Shown here one piece after another: positions 1-9,909 of a DNA stretch of 35,154 bases. The DNA is from Sphingomonas sp. (GTDB taxonomy: Bacteria; Pseudomonadota; Alphaproteobacteria; Sphingomonadales; Sphingomonadaceae). The notes under the pieces are model-generated. The model made no database searches. It was given only the letters and a program-made list of their open reading frames with translations, and was not told where the DNA came from. The stretch lies in NCBI RefSeq assembly GCF_019635455.1, contig NZ_JAHBZJ010000015.1, forward strand, positions 1 through 35,154. Direction: 5' to 3'. Position 1 is the first letter of the stretch. The number at the start of each line of letters is the position of its first letter. The translations under genes were made by a program, and so were the position numbers.

Positions 1-669
1 TTCACCCGCGCCGCGCAGGACGATTATGCGCTGGAAAGCCTGGCGCGGGCCAATACCGCGATCGACAGCGGCGCGTTCGACGGTGAGATTGTCACGGTCA
101 CCGTCCAAACCCGCAAGGGTCCGGTCGAGGTCAGCCGGGATGAGCAGCCCGGCAACGCCCGGCCGGACAAGATTCCCGGCCTGCGCCCCGCCTTTGCCAA
201 GGACGGCACGATCACGGCGGCCAGTTCCGCCTCCATCTCCGACGGGGCGGCGGCGCTGGTGCTGACGCGCGAAAGCGTCGCAGCGGCACAGGGGCTGACC
301 GCCCATGCGCGGATCGTCGCAACCGCTGCCCATGCCCATGCACCCGCGCTGTTCACGACGGCGCCGGTCTTCGCGATCCGCAAGGTGCTGAACAAGGCAG
401 GCTGGAGCGTCGCCGACGTCGATCTGTTCGAGGTGAACGAGGCGTTCGCGGCGGTCGCGATGATCGCGATGCACGATCTGGGCATCGCCCGCGACCGGAT
501 GAATGTGAACGGCGGCGCGACGGCGCTTGGCCATCCGATCGGCGCCAGCGGCGCGCGCATCATCGTCACGCTGATCGCCGCGCTTAAGGCACGCGGCGGC
601 ACGCGCGGTGTAGCCGCACTATGCATCGGTGGCGGCGAGGCGACCGCCATCGCCATCGAACTCATCTGA
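1..669 (+). CDS. Acetyl-CoA acyltransferase (thiolase), C-terminal part; 5' end outside window
   Basis: The frame is open from base 1 and ends at TGA 667-669, giving 222 residues of a thiolase whose N-terminal half, with the nucleophilic Cys, lies to the left of the window. Visible family signatures are ISDGAAALV, DLFEVNEAFA, NVNGGATALGHPIGASG (catalytic His) and LCIGGGEA (the second catalytic Cys, which acts as the acid/base). Thiolases cleave 3-ketoacyl-CoA to acetyl-CoA plus a shortened acyl-CoA, or condense two acetyl-CoA. The sequence is clearly paralogous to the complete thiolase at 23232-24419; both share the FAKDGTITAA and HAHAPA stretches. It is followed 17 bp later by an SDR-type 3-hydroxyacyl-CoA dehydrogenase, so it is probably the last step of the same beta-oxidation pathway. 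Family is certain; substrate is unknown. Confidence 0.93.
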   Translation, partial: FTRAAQDDYALESLARANTAIDSGAFDGEIVTVTVQTRKGPVEVSRDEQPGNARPDKIPGLRPAFAKDGTITAASSASISDGAAALVLTRESVAAAQGLTAHARIVATAAHAHAPALFTTAPVFAIRKVLNKAGWSVADVDLFEVNEAFAAVAMIAMHDLGIARDRMNVNGGATALGHPIGASGARIIVTLIAALKARGGTRGVAALCIGGGEATAIAIELI

Positions 670-686
670 ACAAAGGACCGGCCATC

Positions 687-1448
687 ATGGATATCAACGG
701 CGTCGCAGCGATCGTTACCGGGGGTGCATCGGGTCTGGGCGGGGGTACCGCACAGCGGCTGGCGGCACAGGGCGCGAAAGTCACTGTCTTCGATCTCAAC
801 GCCGATCTCGGCACCGCGCTGGCCAGCGAGATCGGCGGCCATTTCGTGCGCGTCGACGTGACCGACGAACAGGGCGTCGGCGATGCGATCGCACAGGCCG
901 AAGCCGTCAACGGCAAGGCACGGATCCTGGTCAACTGCGCGGGTATCGGCCCGCCGGCCAAGGTGATCGACCGTGACGGCAACCCGCTGCCGCTCGCCGC
1001 CTTCGCGAAGATCGTGACGATCAACCTGATCGGCACCTTCAACGTCACGTCGAAATTCGCCGCCGCGCTCCACACCGCTGACCCCGTCGGAGAAGAGCGC
1101 GGGGTCATCGTCAATACCGCATCGGTCGCTGCCTATGACGGCCAGATCGGCCAGGCGGCCTATGCGGCGTCCAAGGGCGGCGTGGTGGGCATGACGCTGC
1201 CGATCGCACGCGAACTCGCCCGCTACGGCATCCGGGTGATGACGATCGCGCCGGGCATCTTTTGGACGCCGCTCCTCGCGTCGCTGCCGCAGGAGGCGCA
1301 GGACAGCCTTGGCGCGCAGGTGCCGTTCCCCTCGCGCCTCGGCCAGCCCGACGAATATGCCCGGCTGGTCGAAGCGATCGTCACCAACCCGATGCTGAAC
1401 GGCGAGACGATCCGCATCGACGGCGCGATCCGGATGGCCCCACGATGA
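687..1448 (+). CDS. SDR-family 3-hydroxyacyl-CoA dehydrogenase (type II, HSD17B10-like)
   Basis: A 253-residue short-chain dehydrogenase. The NAD-binding TGGASGLGGG lies at 11-20, the NAG-equivalent NCAG at 83-86, and the catalytic residues are Asn113, Ser146, Tyr159 and Lys163 (YAASK). The C-terminus, with NGETIRIDGAIRM, resembles type II 3-hydroxyacyl-CoA dehydrogenases of the HSD17B10 group, which oxidise (2-methyl-)3-hydroxyacyl-CoA with NAD+. The ATG at 687 is chosen because AAAGGA (672-677) precedes it; the frame also runs open further upstream, into the thiolase gene. Its TGA overlaps the ATG of the next gene (ATGA at 1445-1448), which indicates translational coupling. Position between thiolase, acyl-CoA dehydrogenase and hydratase supports the beta-oxidation role. 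The exact substrate, possibly a 2-methyl branched acyl-CoA, is inference. Confidence 0.88.
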   Translation: MDINGVAAIVTGGASGLGGGTAQRLAAQGAKVTVFDLNADLGTALASEIGGHFVRVDVTDEQGVGDAIAQAEAVNGKARILVNCAGIGPPAKVIDRDGNPLPLAAFAKIVTINLIGTFNVTSKFAAALHTADPVGEERGVIVNTASVAAYDGQIGQAAYAASKGGVVGMTLPIARELARYGIRVMTIAPGIFWTPLLASLPQEAQDSLGAQVPFPSRLGQPDEYARLVEAIVTNPMLNGETIRIDGAIRMAPR

Positions 1449-2623
1449 GCGGGATGGGACCCGCCCCGTCGGCCCGCGCGGCCGAGATCGGCGAGCGCGT
1501 CGAGGCGTTCGTGCGCGACGTCGTCGCACCCTATGAACGCGATCCCCGTCGCGACGCGCACGGCCCGAGCGACGACCTTGTCCGCGAACTGCGCGCGAAG
1601 GCGCGCGCGGCGGGCGTGCTGACGCCGCATATCCTCGCCGATGGCAGCCACCTCGATCAGCGGGAGACGGCGTTCGTGCTGCGCCAGTCCGGCCTCTCCC
1701 CGCTCGGGCCGATCGCCGTGAACACCGCCGCGCCCGACGAGGGCAACATGTATCTCCTCGGCAAAGTCGGGAGCGAGGACCAGAAGCGGCGCTTCCTGGA
1801 ACCGATGGTCCGGGGCGAGGTTCGCTCCGCGTTCTTCATGACCGAGCCTGCCGAGGACGGGGGTGCGGGATCGGATCCGTCGATGATGCAGACCAGTGCG
1901 ACGCTCGATTGCAATCATTGGGTGGTGAACGGACGCAAGGCGTTCATCACGGGGGCCGAGGGCGCGCAGGTCGGTATCGTCATGGCCAAGTCCGATGACG
2001 GTGCGTGCATGTTCCTGGTCGACCTGCCTGATCCGGCGATCACCGTGGAACGGGTGCTCGACACCATCGATTCCTCGATGCCCGGCGGCCACGCCGTCGT
2101 CCGCATCGACAATCTGCGCGTGCCGGCCGATCAGATGCTCGGCCACAGCGGCGAGGGGTTCAAATATGCGCAGATACGCCTCGCTCCGGCCCGCCTCTCC
2201 CATTGCATGCGCTGGCTCGGGGCGTGCATCCGTGCGAACGAGATAGCGACCGACTATGCCTGTCGTCGCCACGCCTTCGGCAAGCCGCTCATCGACCATG
2301 AGGGTGTCGGCTTCATGCTTGCCGAAAATCTGATCGACCTCAAGCAGGCCGAGTTGATGATCGACTGGTGCGCCGGTGTCCTCGACGCGGGCGAGCAGGG
2401 CGGTGCGGAAAGTTCGATGGCGAAGGTCGCGGTATCCGAAGCGCTCATGCGCGTCGCCGATCGCTGCGTCCAGGCGATGGGCGGCACCGGCGTCACCGGC
2501 GACACGATCGTCGAGCAGGTGTTCCGCGAAATCCGCGCCTTCCGCATCTACGACGGCCCGACCGAGGTCCACAAATGGAGCCTCGCCAAGAAAATCAAGC
2601 GCAACCGGAAGGTGGTACCGTGA
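1445..2623 (+). CDS. Acyl-CoA dehydrogenase, ACAD10/11-like
   Basis: A 392-residue flavoprotein of the acyl-CoA dehydrogenase family. It shows the FAD/substrate motif MTEPAEDGGAGSDPS, the central RLAPARLSHCMRWLG helix, and the C-terminal motif QAMGGTGVTGDTIVEQVFRE followed by YDGPTEVHKW. In most acyl-CoA dehydrogenases the catalytic base is the Glu of YEG. Here that position is Asp370 in YDGPTEVH, as in ACAD10/ACAD11-type enzymes. The ATG overlaps the preceding stop codon. In-frame sequence continues upstream but only as a shadow of the SDR gene. An APH-fold kinase matching the other half of ACAD10/11 lies one gene downstream (3399-4469). Function as a dehydrogenase is likely; action on a phosphorylated 4-hydroxyacyl-CoA, as in the Lva pathway, is inference. 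Confidence 0.92.
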   Translation: MSGMGPAPSARAAEIGERVEAFVRDVVAPYERDPRRDAHGPSDDLVRELRAKARAAGVLTPHILADGSHLDQRETAFVLRQSGLSPLGPIAVNTAAPDEGNMYLLGKVGSEDQKRRFLEPMVRGEVRSAFFMTEPAEDGGAGSDPSMMQTSATLDCNHWVVNGRKAFITGAEGAQVGIVMAKSDDGACMFLVDLPDPAITVERVLDTIDSSMPGGHAVVRIDNLRVPADQMLGHSGEGFKYAQIRLAPARLSHCMRWLGACIRANEIATDYACRRHAFGKPLIDHEGVGFMLAENLIDLKQAELMIDWCAGVLDAGEQGGAESSMAKVAVSEALMRVADRCVQAMGGTGVTGDTIVEQVFREIRAFRIYDGPTEVHKWSLAKKIKRNRKVVP

Positions 2624-3396
2624 GTCCCCGGTTCATCCGGATCGAGCGCAAGGAGAGGCTGACGATCGTCACGATTGACCGGCCCGAGGCGCACAATGCC
2701 CTCCACGCCGCGGCGCATGAGGAACTCGCCGCCGCCTTTGACGACTTCGGGAACGACCCTGACCAGTGGGTGGCGATCATCACCGGCGCGGGGGAGAAGG
2801 CGTTCTGCGCCGGTCACGACCTGAAGCAGCAGGCATCGGGCGGCGGCATGTCCACGCCGCCGAGCGGGTTTGCCGGGCTGACCGCGCGCTTCGATCTCGC
2901 CAAGCCGGTCATCGCCGCGGTCAACGGCGTGGCGATGGGTGGTGGTTTCGAGATCGCTCTCGCCTGCGACATCGTCGTGGCGACGCAACGGGCGGTGTTC
3001 GCGTTGCCGGAACCCCGTGTCGGGCTCGCGGCCCTCGCCGGCGGCCTGCAACGGCTGCCGCAGGCGATCGGCGTCAAACACGCCCTGGGGATGATGCTCA
3101 CCGGACGACGGGTTTCGGCGGATGAAGGCGCGCGGCTCGGTTTCGTCAACGAAGTGGTCGCCGGCGATGCGCTGGCGGCCGCCGAACGCTGGGCCGGCGA
3201 GATTCTGGCCTGCAGCCCGATGTCGGTGCGCGCTACGAAGGAGGCGGTCCTTCGGGGGCTTGGGGTGCCAGTCGCACGAGCGCTGATCGACGAATGGTCC
3301 TACCCGGCGATGAAGGCGATGCTGGCATCGGCCGACGCGATCGAGGGTCCGGCGGCCTTTGCCGAGAAGCGCACGCCGGCATGGTCGGGGAAGTGA
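2620..3396 (+). CDS. Enoyl-CoA hydratase (crotonase family)
   Basis: A 258-residue crotonase-fold enzyme. Both hydratase glutamates are present: Glu111 in GGGFE and Glu131 in LPEPRVGL, 20 residues apart as in classical enoyl-CoA hydratase. The oxyanion-hole segment AFCAGHDLKQ is also seen. This supports hydration of 2-enoyl-CoA to 3-hydroxyacyl-CoA, feeding the SDR dehydrogenase encoded upstream. The start is the GTG at 2620, which overlaps the acyl-CoA dehydrogenase stop (GTGA at 2620-2623) and is preceded by GGAAGG at 2607-2612. An earlier in-frame start would run through the dehydrogenase gene and has no homology. Substrate chain length cannot be told from sequence. Confidence 0.92.
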   Translation: MSPRFIRIERKERLTIVTIDRPEAHNALHAAAHEELAAAFDDFGNDPDQWVAIITGAGEKAFCAGHDLKQQASGGGMSTPPSGFAGLTARFDLAKPVIAAVNGVAMGGGFEIALACDIVVATQRAVFALPEPRVGLAALAGGLQRLPQAIGVKHALGMMLTGRRVSADEGARLGFVNEVVAGDALAAAERWAGEILACSPMSVRATKEAVLRGLGVPVARALIDEWSYPAMKAMLASADAIEGPAAFAEKRTPAWSGK

Positions 3397-3398
3397 CG

Positions 3399-4469
3399 AT
3401 GCCTAACGCGCTCGATCAAGCGGCGAACGCCGGCACGACCCCGGTGCGGGACGCGCATCGTTTCGACGAGGATGCGCTCGCGGCCTGGATGCGGGCGAAC
3501 GTCGCCGACTTCGCCGGGCCATTGCGCGTCGAACAGTTCAAGGGCGGCCAGTCCAATCCCACCTATCGCCTGACGACGCCCGGCGCGAGCTACGTCCTGC
3601 GGCGCAAGCCGCCGGGTGATCTGGTGAAAGGCGCCCACGACGTGCTGCGCGAGGCGCGGATCCTGTCAGCTCTCGCCGATACTCCGGTTCCCGTCGCCCG
3701 GTTGCACGGAACCTGCGACGATGAAGCGGTGATCGGCACTCCCTTCTTCGTGATGGAGATGGTCGAGGGGCGGATTTTCTGGGACGCGACCTTTCCCGAC
3801 GTCGATACCAGCGAGCGCTCGCGATACTTCGACGCGATGAACGCGACGATCGCCGCGCTCCACTCGCTCGACTATCGGTCGCTCGGCCTCTCCGACTACG
3901 GCCGACCGGGGAACTATTTCGAACGCCAGATTGCCCGCTGGTCCAGGCAATATCTCGAGGACGCAGACGCGGGGCGCGATGCGGCCATGGACGCCGTGCT
4001 CGCCTGGCTGCCCCAGGCCATTCCCGCTGGCGATGAGACCAGCATCGTCCACGGCGACTTCCGCTGCGACAACATGATCTTCCATCCGACCGAACCCCGC
4101 ATACTCGCGGTGCTCGACTGGGAGCTGTCCACGCTCGGGCATCCACTGGCCGACTTCGCCTATCACGCGATGATGTATCGGATGCCGCCCGATATCGTCG
4201 CGGGCCTTGGCGGTGCCGACATCGCGGCGCTCGGGATTCCGTCCGAGCGGGACTATGTCGCCGCTTATTGCGCGCGGACCGGCCGTTCGGGGATGCCCGA
4301 CTACGACTTCTACGTGGCGTTCAACTTCTTCCGCATCGCCGCGATCTTTCATGGCATCAAAGGGCGGGTTGTCCGCGGCACCGCGTCATCGGCGCACGCC
4401 CGTGAGCGCGCCGCCGCCTTCCCGCGTCTCGCTCGCCTGGCGGTCGATGCGATGGAGGCCTGCCGATGA
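3399..4469 (+). CDS. APH-fold phosphotransferase, ACAD10/11 N-domain or LvaA-like
   Basis: A 356-residue aminoglycoside-phosphotransferase-fold protein. It has the nucleotide-loop region FKGGQSNPTY, the Brenner-type catalytic loop HGDFRCDN (His218, Asp220, Asn225) and the metal-binding DWE at Asp240. GTPFFVMEMVEGRIFWD and the end section NFFRIAAIFHGI match the kinase-like domain of ACAD10/ACAD11 and LvaA of levulinate catabolism rather than antibiotic kinases. LvaA phosphorylates 4-hydroxyacyl-CoA. The start is the ATG at 3399, two bases after the hydratase stop, with GGGGAAG at 3387-3393; an in-frame ATG at 3381 is a weaker alternative. The stop overlaps the next ATG (ATGA). Fold and family are clear; the acyl-CoA kinase role is inference from family and neighbours. 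Confidence 0.88.
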   Translation: MPNALDQAANAGTTPVRDAHRFDEDALAAWMRANVADFAGPLRVEQFKGGQSNPTYRLTTPGASYVLRRKPPGDLVKGAHDVLREARILSALADTPVPVARLHGTCDDEAVIGTPFFVMEMVEGRIFWDATFPDVDTSERSRYFDAMNATIAALHSLDYRSLGLSDYGRPGNYFERQIARWSRQYLEDADAGRDAAMDAVLAWLPQAIPAGDETSIVHGDFRCDNMIFHPTEPRILAVLDWELSTLGHPLADFAYHAMMYRMPPDIVAGLGGADIAALGIPSERDYVAAYCARTGRSGMPDYDFYVAFNFFRIAAIFHGIKGRVVRGTASSAHARERAAAFPRLARLAVDAMEACR

Positions 4470-5245
4470 GCGTCCGGTTCGAGCGTGACGGAGCCGTCGC
4501 GGTGATAACCCTCGATCGTCCCGACAAGGGCAATGCGATCGATCTCGCGGTCGCCCAGGCGCTGCTCGACGCAGCCATCGCGTGCGAGGCCGACTCTGCG
4601 ATCCGCTGCGTGCTGCTGACCGGCGCGGGCCGCATGTTCTGCGCAGGCGGCGACATCGCCGGGTTCGCCGGTGCGGGCGACGGCGCGCAAGTCTATCTCG
4701 CGGAGCTGGCTGGCACATTGCACGCGGCGTTGCTGCGCTTCGCGGCGATGCCCAAGCCGATGGTCGTGGCCGTCAACGGACCGGCGGCGGGGGCCGGGAT
4801 GAGCCTGGCGATGGCGGGCGATATCGTGATCGCGGCGGCCAGCGCCCACTTCACCGCAGCCTATACGGCGATCGGGCTGACGCCGGACGGTGGGACGACG
4901 TGGCTCCTTCCCCGGCTGGTCGGCCTTCGTCGCGCCCAGGAACTCGTGCTGACGAACCGGCGGGTGGGTGCCGAGGAAGCGAAGGCGATCGGACTGGTGA
5001 CGGAGGTTGTCGCCGACGACGCGCTGGCCGAGGCCGCGCGCGGTCGAGCGGACGGCCTGGCCAGGGGCGCAACTCGTGCGCTCGGCGGCGCCCGGGTACT
5101 TCTTCAACAGAGCTTCTCCAGCGAGCTGGCTACCCAGCTCGAGCGCGAGACCAGATCGATCGCATCGGCGGGCGGTGGGTCCGAGGCGCGTGAAGGCATC
5201 GCCGCATTCATGGCCAAGCGGCCACCCGATTATCAAGGAAGCTGA
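4466..5245 (+). CDS. Crotonase-family protein, PaaG-like enoyl-CoA isomerase candidate
   Basis: A 259-residue crotonase-fold enzyme. The oxyanion-hole segments RMFCAGGDIAGF and NGPAAGAGMSLAMAGD are present, but neither hydratase glutamate is: the GGGFE position reads GAGMS and the PE position reads AAYTAIG. Instead it carries LTPDGGTTWLLPRLVG with Asp141, the arrangement of PaaG and delta3-delta2 enoyl-CoA isomerases, where this Asp is the catalytic acid/base. It therefore more likely shifts double bonds than hydrates them, which would suit unsaturated or ring-derived acyl-CoAs. It is coupled to the kinase gene by ATGA at 4466-4469. A generic enoyl-CoA hydratase label would hide this difference. 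Confidence 0.88.
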   Translation: MSVRFERDGAVAVITLDRPDKGNAIDLAVAQALLDAAIACEADSAIRCVLLTGAGRMFCAGGDIAGFAGAGDGAQVYLAELAGTLHAALLRFAAMPKPMVVAVNGPAAGAGMSLAMAGDIVIAAASAHFTAAYTAIGLTPDGGTTWLLPRLVGLRRAQELVLTNRRVGAEEAKAIGLVTEVVADDALAEAARGRADGLARGATRALGGARVLLQQSFSSELATQLERETRSIASAGGGSEAREGIAAFMAKRPPDYQGS

Positions 5246-5249
5246 ATCC

Positions 5250-7728
<2,479 letters not shown>

Positions 7729-7730
7729 GG

Positions 7731-8831
7731 ATGTCGGAGCCAAGCGGGCCGCTGGTCGGACTGCGCGTCGTCGAATTCGCGAGTATCGGCCCCGGTCCCC
7801 ACTGCGCGATGCTGCTCGCCGATCAGGGTGCGGACGTGGTCCGCATCGATCGCGCAGGCGGCAACGGCTGGCCGAACCCGATCGTCGACCGCGGCCGGAC
7901 AACGGTGACGCTCGACATCCGATCGTCCGAAGGGCGCGATACCGCACTGTCGCTGTGCGACGCCGCCGACGTGCTCATCGAAGGCTTCAGGCCCGGGGTC
8001 ATGGAACGGCTCGGCCTCGGACCCGACACGGTCTGCGCGCGCAACCCCAGGCTTGTCTATGGCCGGATGACCGGTTGGGGCCAGGACGGCCCGCTGGCGA
8101 AGGTTGCCGGACACGACATCAACTATATCGCGCTGACCGGTGCGCTCGCCGCGATCGGTGAGCCGGGCGGCAGGTCCATCCCTCCGCTCAACCTCGTCGG
8201 CGACTTTGGCGGCGGCTCGATGTTCCTCGCCTTCGGAATCATGGCGGCACTCTGGGAGCGAGAACGCTCTGGCTTGGGTCAGGTCGTGGACGCGGCCATC
8301 GTCGATGGCGTGAGCAGCCTGATGACGATGTTCACTGGACTCAGGCCGTCCGGTCGAATCTCGCTCGACCGAGCGCGCAACTCGCTCGGCGGCGCTGCGC
8401 CTTATTACAGGACATACCGCTGCGCCGACGGCTTGGAGATGGCAGTCGGCGCGATCGAGCCGCAATTCTGGGCGGAGCTTTTGCGCGTCGTTGGCATAGA
8501 GACCGACAACCCGGCGGCACTGCAGCGCGAGGACGCTTGGCCCAACACGATCGCGCTGCTGGATACGGCCTTCGCGGAATCGCCGCGTGCGGAATGGATT
8601 GAGCGGTTTCGCGGCTCGGACGCGTGCGCGTTCCCCGTCCTGACAGCGAAAGAAGCTGAATGTGAAGACCATCTTTCGGCGCGGTCCGTGTTCGTCGAGG
8701 TGGGAGGGCTACGGCAGCCTGCGCCCGCACCCCGTTTCTCCCGCACACCCGGTGCGATCCAGCCTGCACGTTCTGGAGAGGCGGTTGGGCGTTGGATGGA
8801 CGATCTTGCGACACCTCCGCGGCCTGTCTGA
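7731..8831 (+). CDS. CaiB/BaiF CoA-transferase family III, alpha-methylacyl-CoA racemase-like
   Basis: A 366-residue class III CoA-transferase-fold protein. The N-terminal GLRVVEFASIGPGPHCAMLL and the DVLIEGFRPGVMERLGLGP helix are typical. GHDINYIAL (His128) and LVGDFGGGSM (Asp158) match the His/Asp proton-transfer pair of alpha-methylacyl-CoA racemase, which epimerises 2-methyl-branched acyl-CoAs so that oxidases or dehydrogenases can act on them. Two starts are close together: ATG 7725 overlaps the ferredoxin stop, and ATG 7731 has GGAAG (7719-7723) at good spacing, so 7731 is preferred. It closes the operon; sequence downstream is remnant material. Racemase rather than transferase activity is inferred from the motif. 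Confidence 0.88.
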   Translation: MSEPSGPLVGLRVVEFASIGPGPHCAMLLADQGADVVRIDRAGGNGWPNPIVDRGRTTVTLDIRSSEGRDTALSLCDAADVLIEGFRPGVMERLGLGPDTVCARNPRLVYGRMTGWGQDGPLAKVAGHDINYIALTGALAAIGEPGGRSIPPLNLVGDFGGGSMFLAFGIMAALWERERSGLGQVVDAAIVDGVSSLMTMFTGLRPSGRISLDRARNSLGGAAPYYRTYRCADGLEMAVGAIEPQFWAELLRVVGIETDNPAALQREDAWPNTIALLDTAFAESPRAEWIERFRGSDACAFPVLTAKEAECEDHLSARSVFVEVGGLRQPAPAPRFSRTPGAIQPARSGEAVGRWMDDLATPPRPV

Positions 8832-9128
8832 AGATAGAGCGCAACCTTCTACCGTTCCCGCACGATCGTGGCGCAGGCCGCGACGATGGTGTCTACCATC
8901 AGATCAAGGCCGCGGGCATCGAAACCTTCTGACAGCTTGACCAGCCTGAGAGATCCCCGCGCGGACCGTTCCTTCGCAACTAGCTCGCCTTGGTAAACTG
9001 CATCTGGACCCGGTAGCTGCCCCAGCGCACACGCGGGGCTGCCGCATGTCCGCTTCGTTGATCATCGTTCTCCGTTCCAGTCTGTCCGCTCCCTGCCAAA
9101 TACCAGTCTAACTGTTACTTGCACCGCA
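8832..9128. other. Scar region between catabolic operon and integrase remnant
   Basis: Apart from the minus-strand regulator remnant at 8849-9061, nothing here looks like an intact gene. Base composition is less GC-rich than in the flanks, for example around 9090-9120. In the plus direction the frame of the integrase is open into this stretch, but its sequence only starts to look like a recombinase at about 9129. The segment therefore seems to be a junction of broken sequences. Confidence 0.5.
8849..9061 (-). pseudogene. C-terminal remnant of a TetR/AcrR-like regulator
   Basis: Read on the minus strand, 70 codons run open and end in TAG at 8849-8851. They include the pieces GELVAKERSARGSLRL and FDARGLDLMVDTIVAACA, whose helical character and ending VRER resemble the last helices of TetR-family ligand domains. 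There is a stop in frame just upstream (9062-9064), no start codon with a ribosome site, and no DNA-binding domain, so this is a fragment. It lies between the catabolic operon and the truncated integrase. If it once regulated the operon, that control has been lost from this site. Family assignment is moderate because only the weakly conserved domain remains. Confidence 0.4.
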
Positions 9129-9761
9129 ATCAGGGCCGACATTATCTGGACCGCAGAAGACATCGAGCGGTTCGAGGCGGTGGCATGCCGAGAGGGCCGC
9201 AACCGGCAAGCCTTGGTCGATGGTCTCCACCTGGCTGCAGTCACCGGACTGCGCCGAGAAGATCTCATCACGCTTACCTGGTCGCAAGTCGGCGAGTTCG
9301 CGATCGTCAAGAAGGCACTCAAAGTGAGCCGCCGAAAGCGCCGCCGCGTCGTCATCCCGCACACGCCACCACTTGAGGAGGTTCTCACCCGCCTTCGCAC
9401 TCGACCGCGTGTAGAAGGCGTCGACACGGTGCTTGTGACGAACCACGGGAAGCCTTGGACCGTAAACGGGTTCGGCGTCAGCTTCAGTGCGATCAAGAAA
9501 GAGGCTGGCATCATGCACGTCGATGAAGATGGCCGGGAAACCCCGAAACATCTTCACGATGTGCGCGGCACCTTTTGCACGATGCTGCTCACCGAATGGG
9601 ATCTGACCGACGATGAAGCCGCCGAGATCATGGGTTGGTCACCGACCCGGGTAGCTCGAATCCGCAGGGTCTATGTTGACCATCTTCGGGTGGTTGTGGC
9701 ACTGGGCGAGCGCATCGCTGCAAAACATTTTGCAAAACAACAGGCAAAATCGGAAGCATGA
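9129..9761 (+). pseudogene. Truncated phage-type tyrosine recombinase (integrase), catalytic domain only
   Basis: About 210 codons covering only the catalytic half of a tyrosine integrase. The first active-site Arg is in TGLRREDLITLTW, the H-x-x-R pair in HDVRGTF, and the nucleophilic Tyr in RRVYVDHL. Recombinase-like sequence begins near ADIIWTAEDIERF (about 9138). The arm-binding and core-binding N-terminal domains are missing and no normal start is seen; the first usable codon is a GTG at 9180, which would give 193 residues. The gene ends 31 bp before tRNA-Gly, the usual neighbourhood for integrases of tRNA-targeting islands. It is probably a dead remnant, although the GTG-initiated fragment could still be translated. 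Confidence 0.75.
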
Positions 9762-9792
9762 TGCCGCTAAGTCGCTGTTTTCACGGCTTTAA

Positions 9793-9866
9793 GCGGGTAT
9801 AGCACAATGGTAGTGCAGCAGCCTTCCAAGCTGAATACGCGGGTTCGATTCCCGCTACCCGCTCCA
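9793..9866 (+). tRNA. tRNA-Gly (anticodon TCC)
   Basis: A cloverleaf can be folded. The acceptor arms are GCGGGTA and TACCCGC, the discriminator is T with encoded CCA at 9864-9866, the D arm is GCAC/GTGC, the anticodon loop is CTTCCAA with TCC at positions 34-36, and the T arm is GCGGG-TTCGATT-CCCGC. It reads GGA and GGG codons. An integrase remnant lies just upstream on the same strand, so this tRNA is a likely past integration site. Confidence 0.95.
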
Positions 9867-9909
9867 GCCCTCTGCCTCGCGCGCGATAGCAGCCCCCACC
9901 CCGTCGCGG

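Noticed and set aside
24..2572. Long open frames on the minus strand opposite the catabolic operon
   Set aside because: They are mirror images of GC-rich plus-strand codons, show no motifs and are Arg/Ala-rich, whereas the plus strand has clear enzyme signatures throughout.
9720..9733. GCAAAA-CA-TTTTGC inverted repeat at the integrase 3' end, near tRNA-Gly
   Set aside because: It lies inside the coding sequence, where Ala-Lys codons explain it, and no second copy was found to support an attachment site.
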